Positions 1 through 10,800 are shown, counted from the first letter of the stretch. The stretch is 29,294 nt of DNA from JBNJGT01 sp046496745 (GCA_046496745.1 JAWOGQ010000017.1:1-29294), one strand, 5' to 3'. Numbers and translations: made by a program. Notes: generated from the sequence alone by a model not told the origin.

Positions 1-2
1 TT

Positions 3-1283
3 AACAATGAGTTTACGATAATAGACAGGTATGCAAACCCTAAACAGAAAAAAAATCCGAAGACGAACAAGACCGATACTTACAAGGATTACCAGGCTCT
101 AATGGTGACTTCACAGGGAAGGGTAATAGAATGCCAGTTCAAGGACAGGTGGACCCATAAGGAGAATGAGAAAGGCTGCCTGAACCACAAGGCATATGTA
201 AAGAAGCAGCAAAAGGATCTCGAAAGATATCCTGAGATAATGATGTTTTGCAAGGCGCTTCAGACAGGCAAGCCTGAACCAGAACTGCTTGGATTATTCA
301 GAGCATCAAGATTCAGAAAGAGATTTGATAGTTACATGAGCATTATACAGGATTGTTCTGTGGGTGAGATGGTAAATGAGACAGAGAAGATGATAGCCCT
401 TTACAATGAAATCAGATCCATGGAAGGGCAGAAAGAATCCATCAAAGAGCTTGAAACAATGCTTATTGAAACTCCTCTCAACTTCATAGACTCACAGATA
501 GAAAGACAGGATTATATCCCAAGAAGCCTTATCCTAAACCAGGTATTAAAGACTCACGGTGTCGCTGACTGGGATGAAGATTTCCTTTTAGATTATGCAT
601 TGAGTGAAGAGATAGAGAATCTCAAGGGAAGGATAGGACAGGCATCCTTTACCACCATACATGATGAGATAATCAACAGGCTTCCTTCCTTTGCAAAGAA
701 CATGAGAAATTATGCAGAGAATGATCCTGAAGCGCATAATGAGATAGCTTACCTGGCACTGAACTATACCATATCATCAGTCATGAGAATAAGAGAGACT
801 CCTATAACAAAAGTGCTACCCTTAATCCTTGATCCAGAGTCAAAGATGAGACAGGCTATGGGAGTCATCAAAGAGGTAAGCAAAAGTTTCGGGATAAACT
901 ATAATATGAATGATAGCTTTTATGAGATAGGATATGCTGCACAACAACAGGTTGCAACAAGAACAAAAGAGGCGTTCCAGGCATGCGCTACATGCAGCCG
1001 GACTGAAGGCATATACAGGAGCATGGTGGGGTTTACTCTTTATTCTGACCTGAAAAAGATTGAAGAAATGCTTCCTTTGAATTTATCTGAAGAAATACAT
1101 AATACCAGTTTCTATTTTGACAGGGACCACCTGATATATCTTCCAAAAGGGATGCTTTTCAATGAGATACCCCATGGAAAGAAAACAAACATGAATCTTC
1201 TCAAGAAAGTTTCACGGGAATTCACAGGCAACCCTGATTATGCATATCATGTTAAAGAGACTATGAAGGACCTGAAATACTGA
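3..1283 (+). CDS. Partial protein, 3' part; possible RelA/SpoT-like nucleotidyltransferase fold
   Basis: The reading frame is open from position 3 with no stop, so the gene begins before the window and the ATG at 102 is only an internal Met. The first visible residues contain DRYANPK, then YKDYQALMV, GRVIECQF (Glu codon at 129-131), and further on a His/Glu/Gly/His/Tyr pattern ending in NHKAYVKKQ. The order P-K...Y...L.V..G..(V/I)E.Q....H...E.G...H..Y matches the end of the (p)ppGpp synthetase domain of RelA/SpoT proteins, where this Glu is catalytic. That is recognition by eye, not a search result. The remaining ~320 residues are mostly helical, with a C-A-T-C motif near residue 298 counted from the Met at 102, and I do not recognise them. 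The TGA stop abuts the stop codon of the convergent minus-strand gene with no bases between. If the domain call is wrong, this is a hypothetical protein. Confidence 0.6.
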   Translation, partial: NNEFTIIDRYANPKQKKNPKTNKTDTYKDYQALMVTSQGRVIECQFKDRWTHKENEKGCLNHKAYVKKQQKDLERYPEIMMFCKALQTGKPEPELLGLFRASRFRKRFDSYMSIIQDCSVGEMVNETEKMIALYNEIRSMEGQKESIKELETMLIETPLNFIDSQIERQDYIPRSLILNQVLKTHGVADWDEDFLLDYALSEEIENLKGRIGQASFTTIHDEIINRLPSFAKNMRNYAENDPEAHNEIAYLALNYTISSVMRIRETPITKVLPLILDPESKMRQAMGVIKEVSKSFGINYNMNDSFYEIGYAAQQQVATRTKEAFQACATCSRTEGIYRSMVGFTLYSDLKKIEEMLPLNLSEEIHNTSFYFDRDHLIYLPKGMLFNEIPHGKKTNMNLLKKVSREFTGNPDYAYHVKETMKDLKY

Positions 1284-2279
1284 TTATTCCCAGTCCTTTC
1301 GCAATTGCCTGTTGTGCTCTTTTATGTTCTTTCCAAGGACTGCATGCTGATCCATATCCGGGGAATACCTGCTTGCCGGCACAACCCTTCCAAGCCTTTC
1401 TGCCATGGCACGGATGAAATGAGGTGCTCCACCACAGCAAAGTCCGATATAATTGATTCCCATATCTTTTGCTTCCTTGGCAAAGTCTGCGCATTCCCGG
1501 CGATTGAGGAGAAAATGTTCAAGGTTGACAGGCCAGTCACTTTTGTCATCCTTTAATTTCTGAAAATTCTTGTGGTGTTCGTCTGTGGAATATGGGACAG
1601 GCAATGCAGCAACATGGCCTGAGACAGTATCGCGTATCTCTCTTAACAAGGGAAGCATCGTTGCTGGACCTCTGCCGCAATTAAGCCCTACGACGTCTGC
1701 TCCCTTCTCTTCAAGAATCCTGCAGGCTTCAGCCCAGGTATGGCCATCTGCAGTCTTTTCGTGGAAAGGTGCAAGGGTCACAACCGCCAAAAGGCCATGG
1801 GACTTGATCACCTCTAGTGCTATAAGTGCTTCTCCCAGGTAGAAGAAGGTTTCAGCAATGACAAAATCAGCGCCCTCCTCTTTTGCCCATCTTACCTGCT
1901 CGTCAAAGATTGCGCGGACGCTCTCATGGGTGGAAGGGTCTTTTTGGTCATATACCCAGGTATTGCAGATATTTCCTGCGCACAACTTTTCACCTGCGGT
2001 CTTTCGTGCAATCCGGAGTGCCTGCCTGTTCAAGCTTTCAAGCTCACCCTCCCGACCAATTCCCTTTAGCTTGTCACGGTGACCGTAGTATGTGAATGCA
2101 ACAGATACATCTGAACCGCATGCCATGAATTCCTCATGGAGTTGTTGCAGCGCCTTTGGATTATCAAGGACAACTTCTGGGACAAAAGGGCCTGCCTTGA
2201 GGTGACCCCGCCTTTCCAGTTCAAAGAGATATCCTTCTGCACATATGATCCCTTTTTCCAGTTGTTCTTTGAAGTCCAT
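1284..2279 (-). CDS. Homocysteine S-methyltransferase, betaine-homocysteine methyltransferase-like
   Basis: A 331-residue cytosolic TIM-barrel enzyme of the homocysteine S-methyltransferase family (pfam02574 type), expected to move a methyl group to homocysteine to make methionine. The zinc ligands are visible: Cys201 in VGLNCGRGP and Cys281-Cys282 in GLCCGGAP. The spacing of about 80 residues is close to that in mammalian BHMT (Cys217, Cys299, Cys300). The N-terminal EGYLFELERRG and the VPEVVLDNP segment also look BHMT-like. The methyl donor (betaine, S-methylmethionine or another) cannot be read from the sequence. It is the last gene of the minus-strand cluster: its ATG overlaps the TGA of cdc6 by one base (TGATG) and no SD is seen, so translation probably depends on re-initiation. 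No other methionine-pathway gene is in the window. The function is unlike that of its operon neighbours, so horizontal acquisition is possible. Confidence 0.88.
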   Translation of the reverse strand: MDFKEQLEKGIICAEGYLFELERRGHLKAGPFVPEVVLDNPKALQQLHEEFMACGSDVSVAFTYYGHRDKLKGIGREGELESLNRQALRIARKTAGEKLCAGNICNTWVYDQKDPSTHESVRAIFDEQVRWAKEEGADFVIAETFFYLGEALIALEVIKSHGLLAVVTLAPFHEKTADGHTWAEACRILEEKGADVVGLNCGRGPATMLPLLREIRDTVSGHVAALPVPYSTDEHHKNFQKLKDDKSDWPVNLEHFLLNRRECADFAKEAKDMGINYIGLCCGGAPHFIRAMAERLGRVVPASRYSPDMDQHAVLGKNIKEHNRQLRKDWE

Positions 2280-3352
2280 CAGAAATCAGTCAAATTCTTA
2301 TTCTTCTTGTGATGCACGTATGTGGTGTTACCAGAGGTTCCTCCACCGGTCTTTGTGGTCTCTACGAATCTTGCTTTCTCCAGTTTCTCTACCTTACGCT
2401 GGAAGGTCTTTGATGTCTTATCACCGCCCTGCTCCTTATAGATACGATAAAGATCACCTATCCTTTTCCCGGTGTTCTCTTTTATGATACGAAGTATAAG
2501 CTGGGAATCCTCTTCAAGGTCAGTTGATTTTTTTATGGAGAATTCTTCAAGTTTTTTTATTGCCTGGGTAGCATGTTCTGAGGTTATCCTGCGGGAAGAG
2601 ACTTCCTCTGCACAGCGCCCGGCCTCACGAAGGAGGTATATGCCCTGGCGAACATCACCAAGCTCAAAAGTCTTTTCCACTATCGAATCAAATGCCTCGT
2701 CCTCCCATACATCCTGGTAGAATGCATACTTGACTCTTTCCTTTAGAATGTCTGTGATCTCACGGGCACTGTATTTCTCGAACTCAAGGGTGTCAGGAGT
2801 AAGGCGTGACTTGACCCTGCCATCAAGATGGATAATCCATTCCTTGTAGTTGGTTATCAAAAGAAGGGATTTCTTGAATATCTCTTCACTGATCATGTAG
2901 AGGAAATCATCGTCCTCAAGCTTGTCCACCTCATCAAAGGCGAATACTGCGCTCTTCTTGTTGTTTATTATCCCTTTTGCAACCCTGAACAGCTCATCTG
3001 TCTTCTTGTTCTGGGTGAAGCGGTAACCCAGCTGGTCGCATATCTCAACTATGACCTTATAGCTTGTATTCTTCTGCCAGCAATTGATATAGATGGGAAA
3101 TACATCCTCTGTTTCATCCTCGAGATCACGGAGTACCCATCTTGTTGCAGCAGTCTTTCCTATTCCAGGATCGCCGTATATGAAGAGGTTTTTTCCGTTA
3201 CGTGACTGGATAAGCGGAGCTATGCATGCAGCGATGTATTTTTGCTTTTCCTCCCTATGGGGGAGGAGTTTAGGTACAAAATCGTAGTCTAGAGCAAGTT
3301 CGTTACTAAAAAGGGTCTCATCATCCTTCAGCATATCCTTAAAAAGACTCAT
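2279..3352 (-). CDS. cdc6: Orc1/Cdc6 family replication initiator (AAA+ ATPase)
   Basis: Archaeal origin-recognition and helicase-loading ATPase. Numbering here is from the TTG at 3364; subtract 4 for the chosen start. Walker A is GDPGIGKT (64-71), Walker B FAFDEVDK (141-148), sensor 1 the Asn in LLITNYK (172), the arginine finger lies in GRVKSRLTP (188), and sensor 2 is Arg239 in GDVRQGI. The last ~80 residues form a winged helix for origin DNA binding. The open frame reaches a TTG at 3364, but I prefer the ATG at 3352. A TATA-like TATTTAAA (3375-3382) is centred about 26 nt upstream of that ATG, which fits leaderless transcription, and no SD precedes the TTG. At about 357 residues it is slightly shorter than typical family members. 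It sits 20-odd bases after a surface-protein gene and overlaps the methyltransferase by one base. No origin-like intergenic DNA adjoins it within the window. Confidence 0.95.
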   Translation of the reverse strand: MSLFKDMLKDDETLFSNELALDYDFVPKLLPHREEKQKYIAACIAPLIQSRNGKNLFIYGDPGIGKTAATRWVLRDLEDETEDVFPIYINCWQKNTSYKVIVEICDQLGYRFTQNKKTDELFRVAKGIINNKKSAVFAFDEVDKLEDDDFLYMISEEIFKKSLLLITNYKEWIIHLDGRVKSRLTPDTLEFEKYSAREITDILKERVKYAFYQDVWEDEAFDSIVEKTFELGDVRQGIYLLREAGRCAEEVSSRRITSEHATQAIKKLEEFSIKKSTDLEEDSQLILRIIKENTGKRIGDLYRIYKEQGGDKTSKTFQRKVEKLEKARFVETTKTGGGTSGNTTYVHHKKNKNLTDF

Positions 3353-3374
3353 GGTATTCAGCAAGGATGCTTTC

Positions 3375-3382
3375 TTTAAATA
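3375..3382 (-). promoter_or_regulatory. Probable TATA box of cdc6
   Basis: On the minus strand this reads TATTTAAA, in the short gap after the stop of the upstream surface-protein gene. Its centre lies about 26 nt before the ATG at 3352, so the transcript would begin at the start codon. It would allow cdc6 and the methyltransferase gene to be expressed independently of the surface-protein operon. Confidence 0.45.
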
Positions 3383-3384
3383 GT

Positions 3385-4866
3385 TTATGGTGGATTTTTT
3401 CTCATATTTTCAGGCTGATAGAACTGATTCGGGGAACTCTGTCCCTGGAATTTTTGGGATGGCTGATTTGGCTTTTGAAATGGCTGGTTCTGAGCGGCCT
3501 GCTGGAATTGCTGGGCTCCCGGTGGCTGGTTTTGCCTAGGCTGCTGGTTAGGTCTGTTCTGCCTGAATTGCTGGTTCTGGGAAGGTTGATTTTGAGGAGG
3601 CTGCATTTGTGGAGGTTGATTCTGCGGAGGCTGGGATTGTTTTCTTCTTGTGAAGATAAACATCCATGCTACATTTATTCCTATGAGGACAACTATGAGG
3701 ATTATCAGGATAGTGTTTCCATCGGATCCTTCACTATCTGCAATCACATTTGCGGTGGGAGAGAAGTCTGTGACAATCTCGTTTAATGTTACAGTTGCAT
3801 TGAAAAGTTTCTCTGTGACCTTTTCTGCATAATTTACCTGAAGTTTTATGTCATAATCTCCAGGTGAGATATCTTTAGTATCCCAATAGGCATTAACCTT
3901 TTCCACTGAACCAGGTGCGATGGAGACTGAGGAGGTCTTGAAATCAGCATACTCCCTGCCCTGCTTGTCAAGGACAAACAGATGGGCATAAACATCATTT
4001 ATAGGTCTATTCCAGCGATTCATGAGATCTATCTGGAATTTGGCAATATCACCGTGCTTGAACTCAGGGACGCTAACACCCACTACCTCAACCCGCATGC
4101 TTCCGACATAGAAGTTCTTTTTTACAGTAAAGGATTTATCATCATAGGTTACTGTTGCGATGGCATGGTAGAGTCCTGGGTTGACATCTGCCTTCCATCG
4201 TGAGAGAAGCTTCACTTCATCCTGCACTGAAAGGCTTTCTGACTGAGTAATAACTGTTGCAAGGACCTCATTTGTTGGGCCCCTAATCTCGATTGAGGCC
4301 TGGATATCACCAATAGCCTCGCTACCGAAGTTATATACCGGCAACTTGAAACCTGCATAGCCTCCTACTTCAGCATCCTCAACAAAAATCTTACCTTCTG
4401 CATACTTGTCAGGGTAAGGTACGAAAACTGAGAGTTTTGATACAACTGCAGTTGTGGCCTGGACAACAGTGCCTTTCTCTTCTGACTCAAAGACTACCTT
4501 CGAGCCATCTATAACCACGGCCGATCCAGCATCATCAGGGAGATGCATGGCAACAAGGTCAATCTCGTGAACACCAGGCTTATCTATCTTCTCAGGCAGG
4601 GTCAGATTGAAATCTATTGTCTTCTCTGTCTCGCCCTGGGAGAAGCTTACTATTGATTTCTTGAAACGGACGGTTTCTGCCAGGTCACCTTTAGGATATA
4701 CGATGGCTTTCATGGGTTTTCCTTCTGGATTTAGGACCCTGATCTTTAAGGAATCCTCAAGTGATGGCTGGAATTCCACGCTCTGTTTTGCAGGAGCAAT
4801 TCCGATACCATAGGCTGAGCCAGCGAGAAGCAGTACAAGGAAAACTAACATTATTTTTCTATTCAC
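3385..4866 (-). CDS. Secreted-type membrane protein with Ig-like domains and Q/N/P-rich cytoplasmic tail
   Basis: Numbering is from the upstream ATG at 4878. A signal peptide (KIMLVFLVLLLAGSAYG, 8-24) is followed by about 350 residues of beta-rich, Ig/NEW3-like extracellular modules (~27-375). Then come a single membrane helix (NTILIILIVVLIGINVAWMF, ~388-408), a basic stop-transfer RRK, and an ~85-residue cytoplasmic tail made almost only of Gln, Asn, Pro and Phe with QPPQN-type repeats. Two starts are possible. The ATG at 4878 has no SD. The GTG at 4866 follows GGTGAG at a spacing of 4-5 nt and reads GTGAATAG, overlapping the TAG stop of the giant gene, so I chose it. The tight overlap means co-translation with the giant surface protein, suggesting a partner, anchor or assembly role. 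Exact family unknown. Confidence 0.8.
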   Translation of the reverse strand: MNRKIMLVFLVLLLAGSAYGIGIAPAKQSVEFQPSLEDSLKIRVLNPEGKPMKAIVYPKGDLAETVRFKKSIVSFSQGETEKTIDFNLTLPEKIDKPGVHEIDLVAMHLPDDAGSAVVIDGSKVVFESEEKGTVVQATTAVVSKLSVFVPYPDKYAEGKIFVEDAEVGGYAGFKLPVYNFGSEAIGDIQASIEIRGPTNEVLATVITQSESLSVQDEVKLLSRWKADVNPGLYHAIATVTYDDKSFTVKKNFYVGSMRVEVVGVSVPEFKHGDIAKFQIDLMNRWNRPINDVYAHLFVLDKQGREYADFKTSSVSIAPGSVEKVNAYWDTKDISPGDYDIKLQVNYAEKVTEKLFNATVTLNEIVTDFSPTANVIADSEGSDGNTILIILIVVLIGINVAWMFIFTRRKQSQPPQNQPPQMQPPQNQPSQNQQFRQNRPNQQPRQNQPPGAQQFQQAAQNQPFQKPNQPSQKFQGQSSPNQFYQPENMRKNPP

Positions 4867-7800
4867 CGGGCTCACCATAAAATATCAATGTTGATTGTTT
4901 CTTGCCTGGAGTCTCTTCCCAGGGGACTTCGATTCTTACTTCTATCTCTGCTTCATCTGAATAATCATGATGCAGGAGCTGTCTTATCATGTATGCATTT
5001 GAGGATACATTTGCCCACTCAGTCACAGACTGGTTGTAATCAAATGATCCGTATTCTGTTGAATTGTCAGCTTTTATCTGGAAGAATCTACTTGGATTCT
5101 TTCCAACCGGGCTTTCCCATAGGTCATCCTGGGCAGAGATATTGTGGATATTGATTATTATGTTTCCGTCGTTTCGAACGATGAATGGTTGAGGGGTTGA
5201 GCTGTTGGAGTCATCTGTAGTGTCTGTACTGTCACCCACACGCTGGACACCGAATGATACGTTCTCATTCGAGAGGGAAACTATAATCCTTGACTCTATG
5301 GAAAAATTCCATGGCTCTGACCAGTTGCTATGGGCAATTCCATCATAGGCCTGTATCCTCCAGGAGTATATTGAATCATAATCAAGATCAGACGAGGGTG
5401 TGAAATTAAGAGAGGTTATGTTTGTCTGGTTTATCTCATGGACCGAACATTGCAATGGTCCGCTGCATTCAAGAAGTTCAACATGAAGGTTATATGACAG
5501 GTCATCACCGTTTGCATCAAATGCCTCCTCCCAGGAGAAGACAGGACGACGGTCAAAAAGTGTAAGGTTATCCTTTTGCGGGGTTATACGTACAGGTATC
5601 TCAGGGGGGATGTTCTCATGAAGCCCTACAGTGAACCTGTTGAAATCAGAGGTGTTATGTATCTCCTGTCCCCAGCATGAAACGCTCCAGTTGTGTGTTC
5701 CATAAGAGACATTCTCTATCACTTTGGATGTGAGTGAGCCGCTTTCAGTCAGGACTGTTGAATGATAGGTGCCATTGATGGATAGATTACAAGAGATAGG
5801 CTCTCCTTGAACATCTGAATAAGGGGTCCAGTTGAAATCTATGTTACGGCTTTCTATCCTTTGCTTATCAAAGGGATGATGGAGTTCTATCGGAAGATAG
5901 TTTACTATCTCAATGGTATCAGAGGCCTGGGATTTCATCTGGCGATAAAGATCAGTGCTCTGGATGTTACACTGGTAATCGTATGAGCCAATGCTTGTAT
6001 TGGTAAGGTCTATCTCATAAGAAGCTTGGCCATCTGAACCAGAATAGGATGAACCTATGTATCCTTCAGGGCCATAATACTGCACAAGATAAGATGAGAT
6101 AGGCTCTCCATTATCCGCGTCAGTAACACTACAGGTTAGGTTTGTCATCCCTCTTGGTGTTATACCTGAAGGACTTACCCAGTCAACCCTGCTATTTCCT
6201 GTAAGGTTAAAATAAAGGTATGGTACTGTATTGTTGATGTTCTTATTCGAATCATTTGCCCAAAGCTTTATTGCATGCTTTCCTATAGTCCAGGAATTGT
6301 TGGTGCATACTGTAAGGTTTGTCCAGTTTCCGGTATAGGGAGCAGGTATATCCTCTCTGACAAAATCTGATATATTATAGACTGCTCTTGCGGTATTAGG
6401 TTCCTCATCCCATCTTCCGTATATCCTGATGCATTGCCCGCGACTGATAGTAGTATCGTTTATACCATAAACCTCAAGGGAGGGAGGATATATGTCTGAG
6501 GTATTAACCACATTCAATGTAGTGTTGGCAAAAAGGCTTGCGTTGTAATTCATCTGGTCTGTTATATTGCACGATACTGTATGAAGGCCTAGTTCACTAT
6601 CATTGAAACTATATGCAGCCCAGCCAGTTGCATTTGTAAGGTTATAGCCCAGAAGAGATCCTTCGCGATAGAATGATACATTGTAGCCTGAGATTCCGGT
6701 TGTAGTATTAAGATCCTGGACCTGGCAAAAGGTCGTGGTGTAGTTTCCTATGCGAACACTGGAACCAACCTGTGATATTTCTGTTATTCCGGAATAACCC
6801 CACAACTCAAATGGTTGGGAAGGCGTCACATTCACATTAAGGGATGTATCTCTTGCATACTGTATCCATGAGTGGTTTCCAGGGACAGCACTTACAGGAA
6901 TTGTATATTCAATGTCAGCATAGGTGTCGTTTGATGCAAGGCTTATGTTTGTTACATTATGGTATGTCCCTGTAATGTCCATAGCAAGGAAAGCATCAAA
7001 AAGCTCTGCATTATCAGTCCAGTGAACTGAATAGGTTTCTTTGTTTCCCTTGTATGTTTTCATTGGTCCGGATATCTGCTCGTACCTTGGTGGCTCAAAT
7101 TCCCTGACAAACAATGTCTGGCTTGATGTGTTACGTGAATCAACCTTGTAGAGTCCATGTTCAGAGATGTTACAGGTAATATCATAAAGTCCATAAGAAG
7201 GTGGCTGGTATGAGTAATTGACCTGTCCTTCAACTGTAGTCCCTTCGAATAATAAGTTGTTGCCAGAGTATATTGATACAGGATAATCTGATATAAAGCT
7301 TGAATTTGTATCATCAGTGATGGTACAGGTGATCATGACAGAATCATTGAGGTCAATCTCTGTTGCATTCATAACCATGTCTGTTTTGGCAAGGCCAAAC
7401 ACTGTAAAATCAAGGAAATCCAGTGACCTGTTCCAGTATCCGCTTGGGTTCCTGGCTTCTATCCTGGCAGAGTGTTTTCCAAGGTACCAGTTAGATGTGG
7501 TGAATGTATGATTGGTCCAGTTATGGGAATTCCCTTCAGGAAGGGTTATTGTATCTGAGATAATGCCAGGGATCGTAGCGTTGTAGTACACCTCAGCCTC
7601 AGCAATCTCCTGGTCCCAGCGTGCAAAGATAGCTGTTGATTGTGTCCTTATCACTTCATTTCCTGTCAGACCGTAGGTGGAATCGTATAGTTTTGGATGC
7701 TCACTTTGCCTTCTAATCACATGGTAAGTGGATTCGTCGGATTTAGTGAAGAGCGGGTCATCAAGGGTGAATGTTACAGGATAATCACCGGTACCTGGAG

Positions 7801-10800
7801 TGACTATATAGGATAAGGTAAGCTTGGTATCAACAGGAACTGTACCAGTTGTGTTCCAGAGAACAGTACCATTCCATGTGCCATTGAATTGCCTGCTACT
7901 GTATCCAATAACGTACCAGATCTCAGATTCATTAAGGTCCCATGTCGAATTAAGCCCTGCATGGGAGAATATGGTTTCTGAGATGTTCCATTCCTGGCTG
8001 TCGTAATTGTTCTTAAGTTCTAACTCTACCCGATATGACTCATTGGCAAACATAGTGAATTTCTTTGAGAGGCCTGAATCAACAAGAGTACCTCCGGAAT
8101 ACCTTGTAGTAGTATTTATCTCATAGATACGCATGTCTTCTATTGTGACGTATGTCTGAGGTGCAAGGATGGTGAACTCATCTGATCCTTCATATATTCC
8201 ATCCTCTGTATAGATCGGATCCCCATAAGGAGTCTGCATATACGCATGAACACGGTAGGTCCCTCCCTGGTTGTTTGCTGTGTTCCATGGAGTCCAAATC
8301 TCTTCAAGATCAAATATTCCCGGATCTATCGATTGTCCGGTTGAGATATGGGTGTCTATAGTCTGCCATGTGTCATCATATCTCTGGATCTCTGCAATGA
8401 GGTCTCCTTTGAAAGGTCTTGTTGTAGTGAGTGAATCTTCTGTGAAAGTCTCTTCTTCTCCGATTGAATATGATGGAGGATTTGATGATGACAAGGTTAT
8501 GATTATGTTGTCATAATAATGAGCAGGAGCGCCATCTGAGTAGATACGTAGCTGATCAAGAGTTGCCTCTGGATTGACCCAATCAATATTCCCTACTGAA
8601 TGTGTTCCATCCCTGAGATAATCGTATTGATTATCAACGTGAAGATCATATTGATGCAGGCCTGAAACATCCTCTTCTATTATGGCATCAGTTGAGGGAA
8701 AACTGGTGATGAAAAAGCTTTCAGTTAATCCTAAAAAGCCTGTTTCACGGCGGGTATAAATTGCAGGACCAAGGCCGGTGGTATCATCACTGTCAATCAT
8801 GGTTGAGCCATCTCCTACACCAATATGCTGCCACCATCCATCGCCTGAAGAAGGTATATCCATGCTGAATGAGATGTCAAAATCCTCTGAGAGGGATGAT
8901 ATGTCATGCTTTACCCCTGATGAACCTTGCACTTCAAGCCTACCGTCCACGATATTTGCATCAGATCCCCATTCTATCCAACCATTACCTATCTCAGCAG
9001 AATCAGGGCGGTTGAAGTCATCGTAGAAATAATAGATCTCTGAAAGATTGCTTGGAGCAGTTGATGCTGAAGGATTGCTATAATAGATATAATAGGTCCC
9101 ATTGCCCTGAAGCCTGAAACGAATCTGTGTCGATGATGAGTCAAAAGGTGTCATGTTGATCCTGTCAATCTCATTGTTACTACCGTTGAACCAGACTATA
9201 CGAAGGTCGTCACCTGAAGGAAGCATCGAACGGGTATCCATATCCATATCAAAAGTGTAGCCTTCTATGTCCTGGTCTATAATTATCTCCTTTCTTTTCT
9301 GGAAATCATCATCCCACCAGGGTATGGTCTTCTTCAGGGTTACGTTCTCATACAAGTCATATGCTGAGCGGTTCACATTGATCCTAATACCTCCGTCAGT
9401 AGACACGCTGAAAGTATGAGCCTGTGAATGATTTATGCTACCTGATGTGTCATTTGCAAAGACCTGTACATTGTATGTGCCGTTGAACCATGTATCATCA
9501 AAATTACCTGTAAAATAGGTGTCTTCCTGTAAGTTGACCTGTTGTTGTGAGCCATTCGGATAGGTTACCCAGGCCCAGGCATTTTCAATCCCTGTGTCAT
9601 CAGTTATGTTTGCACGGATTGTCTGGTTCATACCATAGCCTAACACAGGTTCAATTATTACCTCCTGTATGGTTGGTTTGAGTCCAAGCTTCATTGTTTC
9701 TTTTGCTGCTGAAGATCTCTTGTATCCTGATCCATCATATGTCACATTGATTGTATGCATACCAAGTGAGAAAGCAGAATCAGGAGTGAATGATTTTTCA
9801 GCCCATCCATCAGTATCTGTGGTTGCAGAACCGACTGGAATATTATCTGTCTCATCAAAGAAATAAACCTGCTGGTTACTAATAGCAGTACCATTATCAT
9901 AAAGAAGCCTTGCACGTGCAGTGACCTGTTCATCCCTTGATGTGTCATTATCAGAGATCGAGAGATCAAGGGAGGTACCAGCAAAGACATCGATATAAAC
10001 ATTCTTGAAATCAGATTTGACTCCAGACCCCTGTGATTCAGCAAGGATTATCTGTTCTCCTATCTCTGCTTCAAGCGGAACATCAAATGTCACATTGTTC
10101 CAAAGCAGGTCTCCTGCTGAAAGGAGAGAGGTATAAGCTGATAGGGAAGTCAAGGGTGTCCAGTCCGGATAAGATGAGATATCAAGGTATGCATCAATAA
10201 TATCAGAATTGTTGGAGCTTTGTGCAAAATAGCTTATGTCTGCCTGGGTGCCACGGGTGACTTCTGGAGGAGATGAATGTTCTGTTATCTCGAATAGACC
10301 AGCTTCACGTATCTCAAGCTTCTGGTTCATTATCTCATCCCAGAACTTATGCTCTCCACCAGGATTGGTGTAGCTTATTGTTACATTCAGGTCATAGTCT
10401 CCAACTTGTGCATCTCCAGCGGTTATGTTGAAAACTGAGGTGTGGTCTCCTTCAAGTGTTGGAAGGCTGCATCCTTCAAGGCACGCACAGGTAAGATTCT
10501 CTATATCCGGGCAATTGAGATATATGTCAATGCCTGTGAGATTCTGGCTCCACTTGTTCTGGACTGAAACATTCATTAGCTGGGAGGATTCCTGATATTG
10601 ACGGGTTATGTTTGTCCTGGTGAAACTATCCCGGAGATTATGAACCAGGATATACTGTGTCCTGTTAACTTTTAGCGGGCCGTTAAGAAGGTCCATCATG
10701 ACGTCCCATTTCAGCATGTAGCTTCCCTGTGCATCCTCGGGGATTGTATAGCCTTCATTCCACTGGCGGGTCTTTGTGGTGTTGTATGGAATCTCTCCAT

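Noticed and set aside
102..104. ATG at 102 as the true start of the first gene
   Set aside because: The same frame is open to the window edge and the upstream codons look like coding sequence (DRYANPK motif), so the start is outside the window.
3400..3650. DNA repeat array as an independent element
   Set aside because: It encodes the in-frame Q/N/P-rich tail of the surface protein; the irregular units reflect codon repetition.
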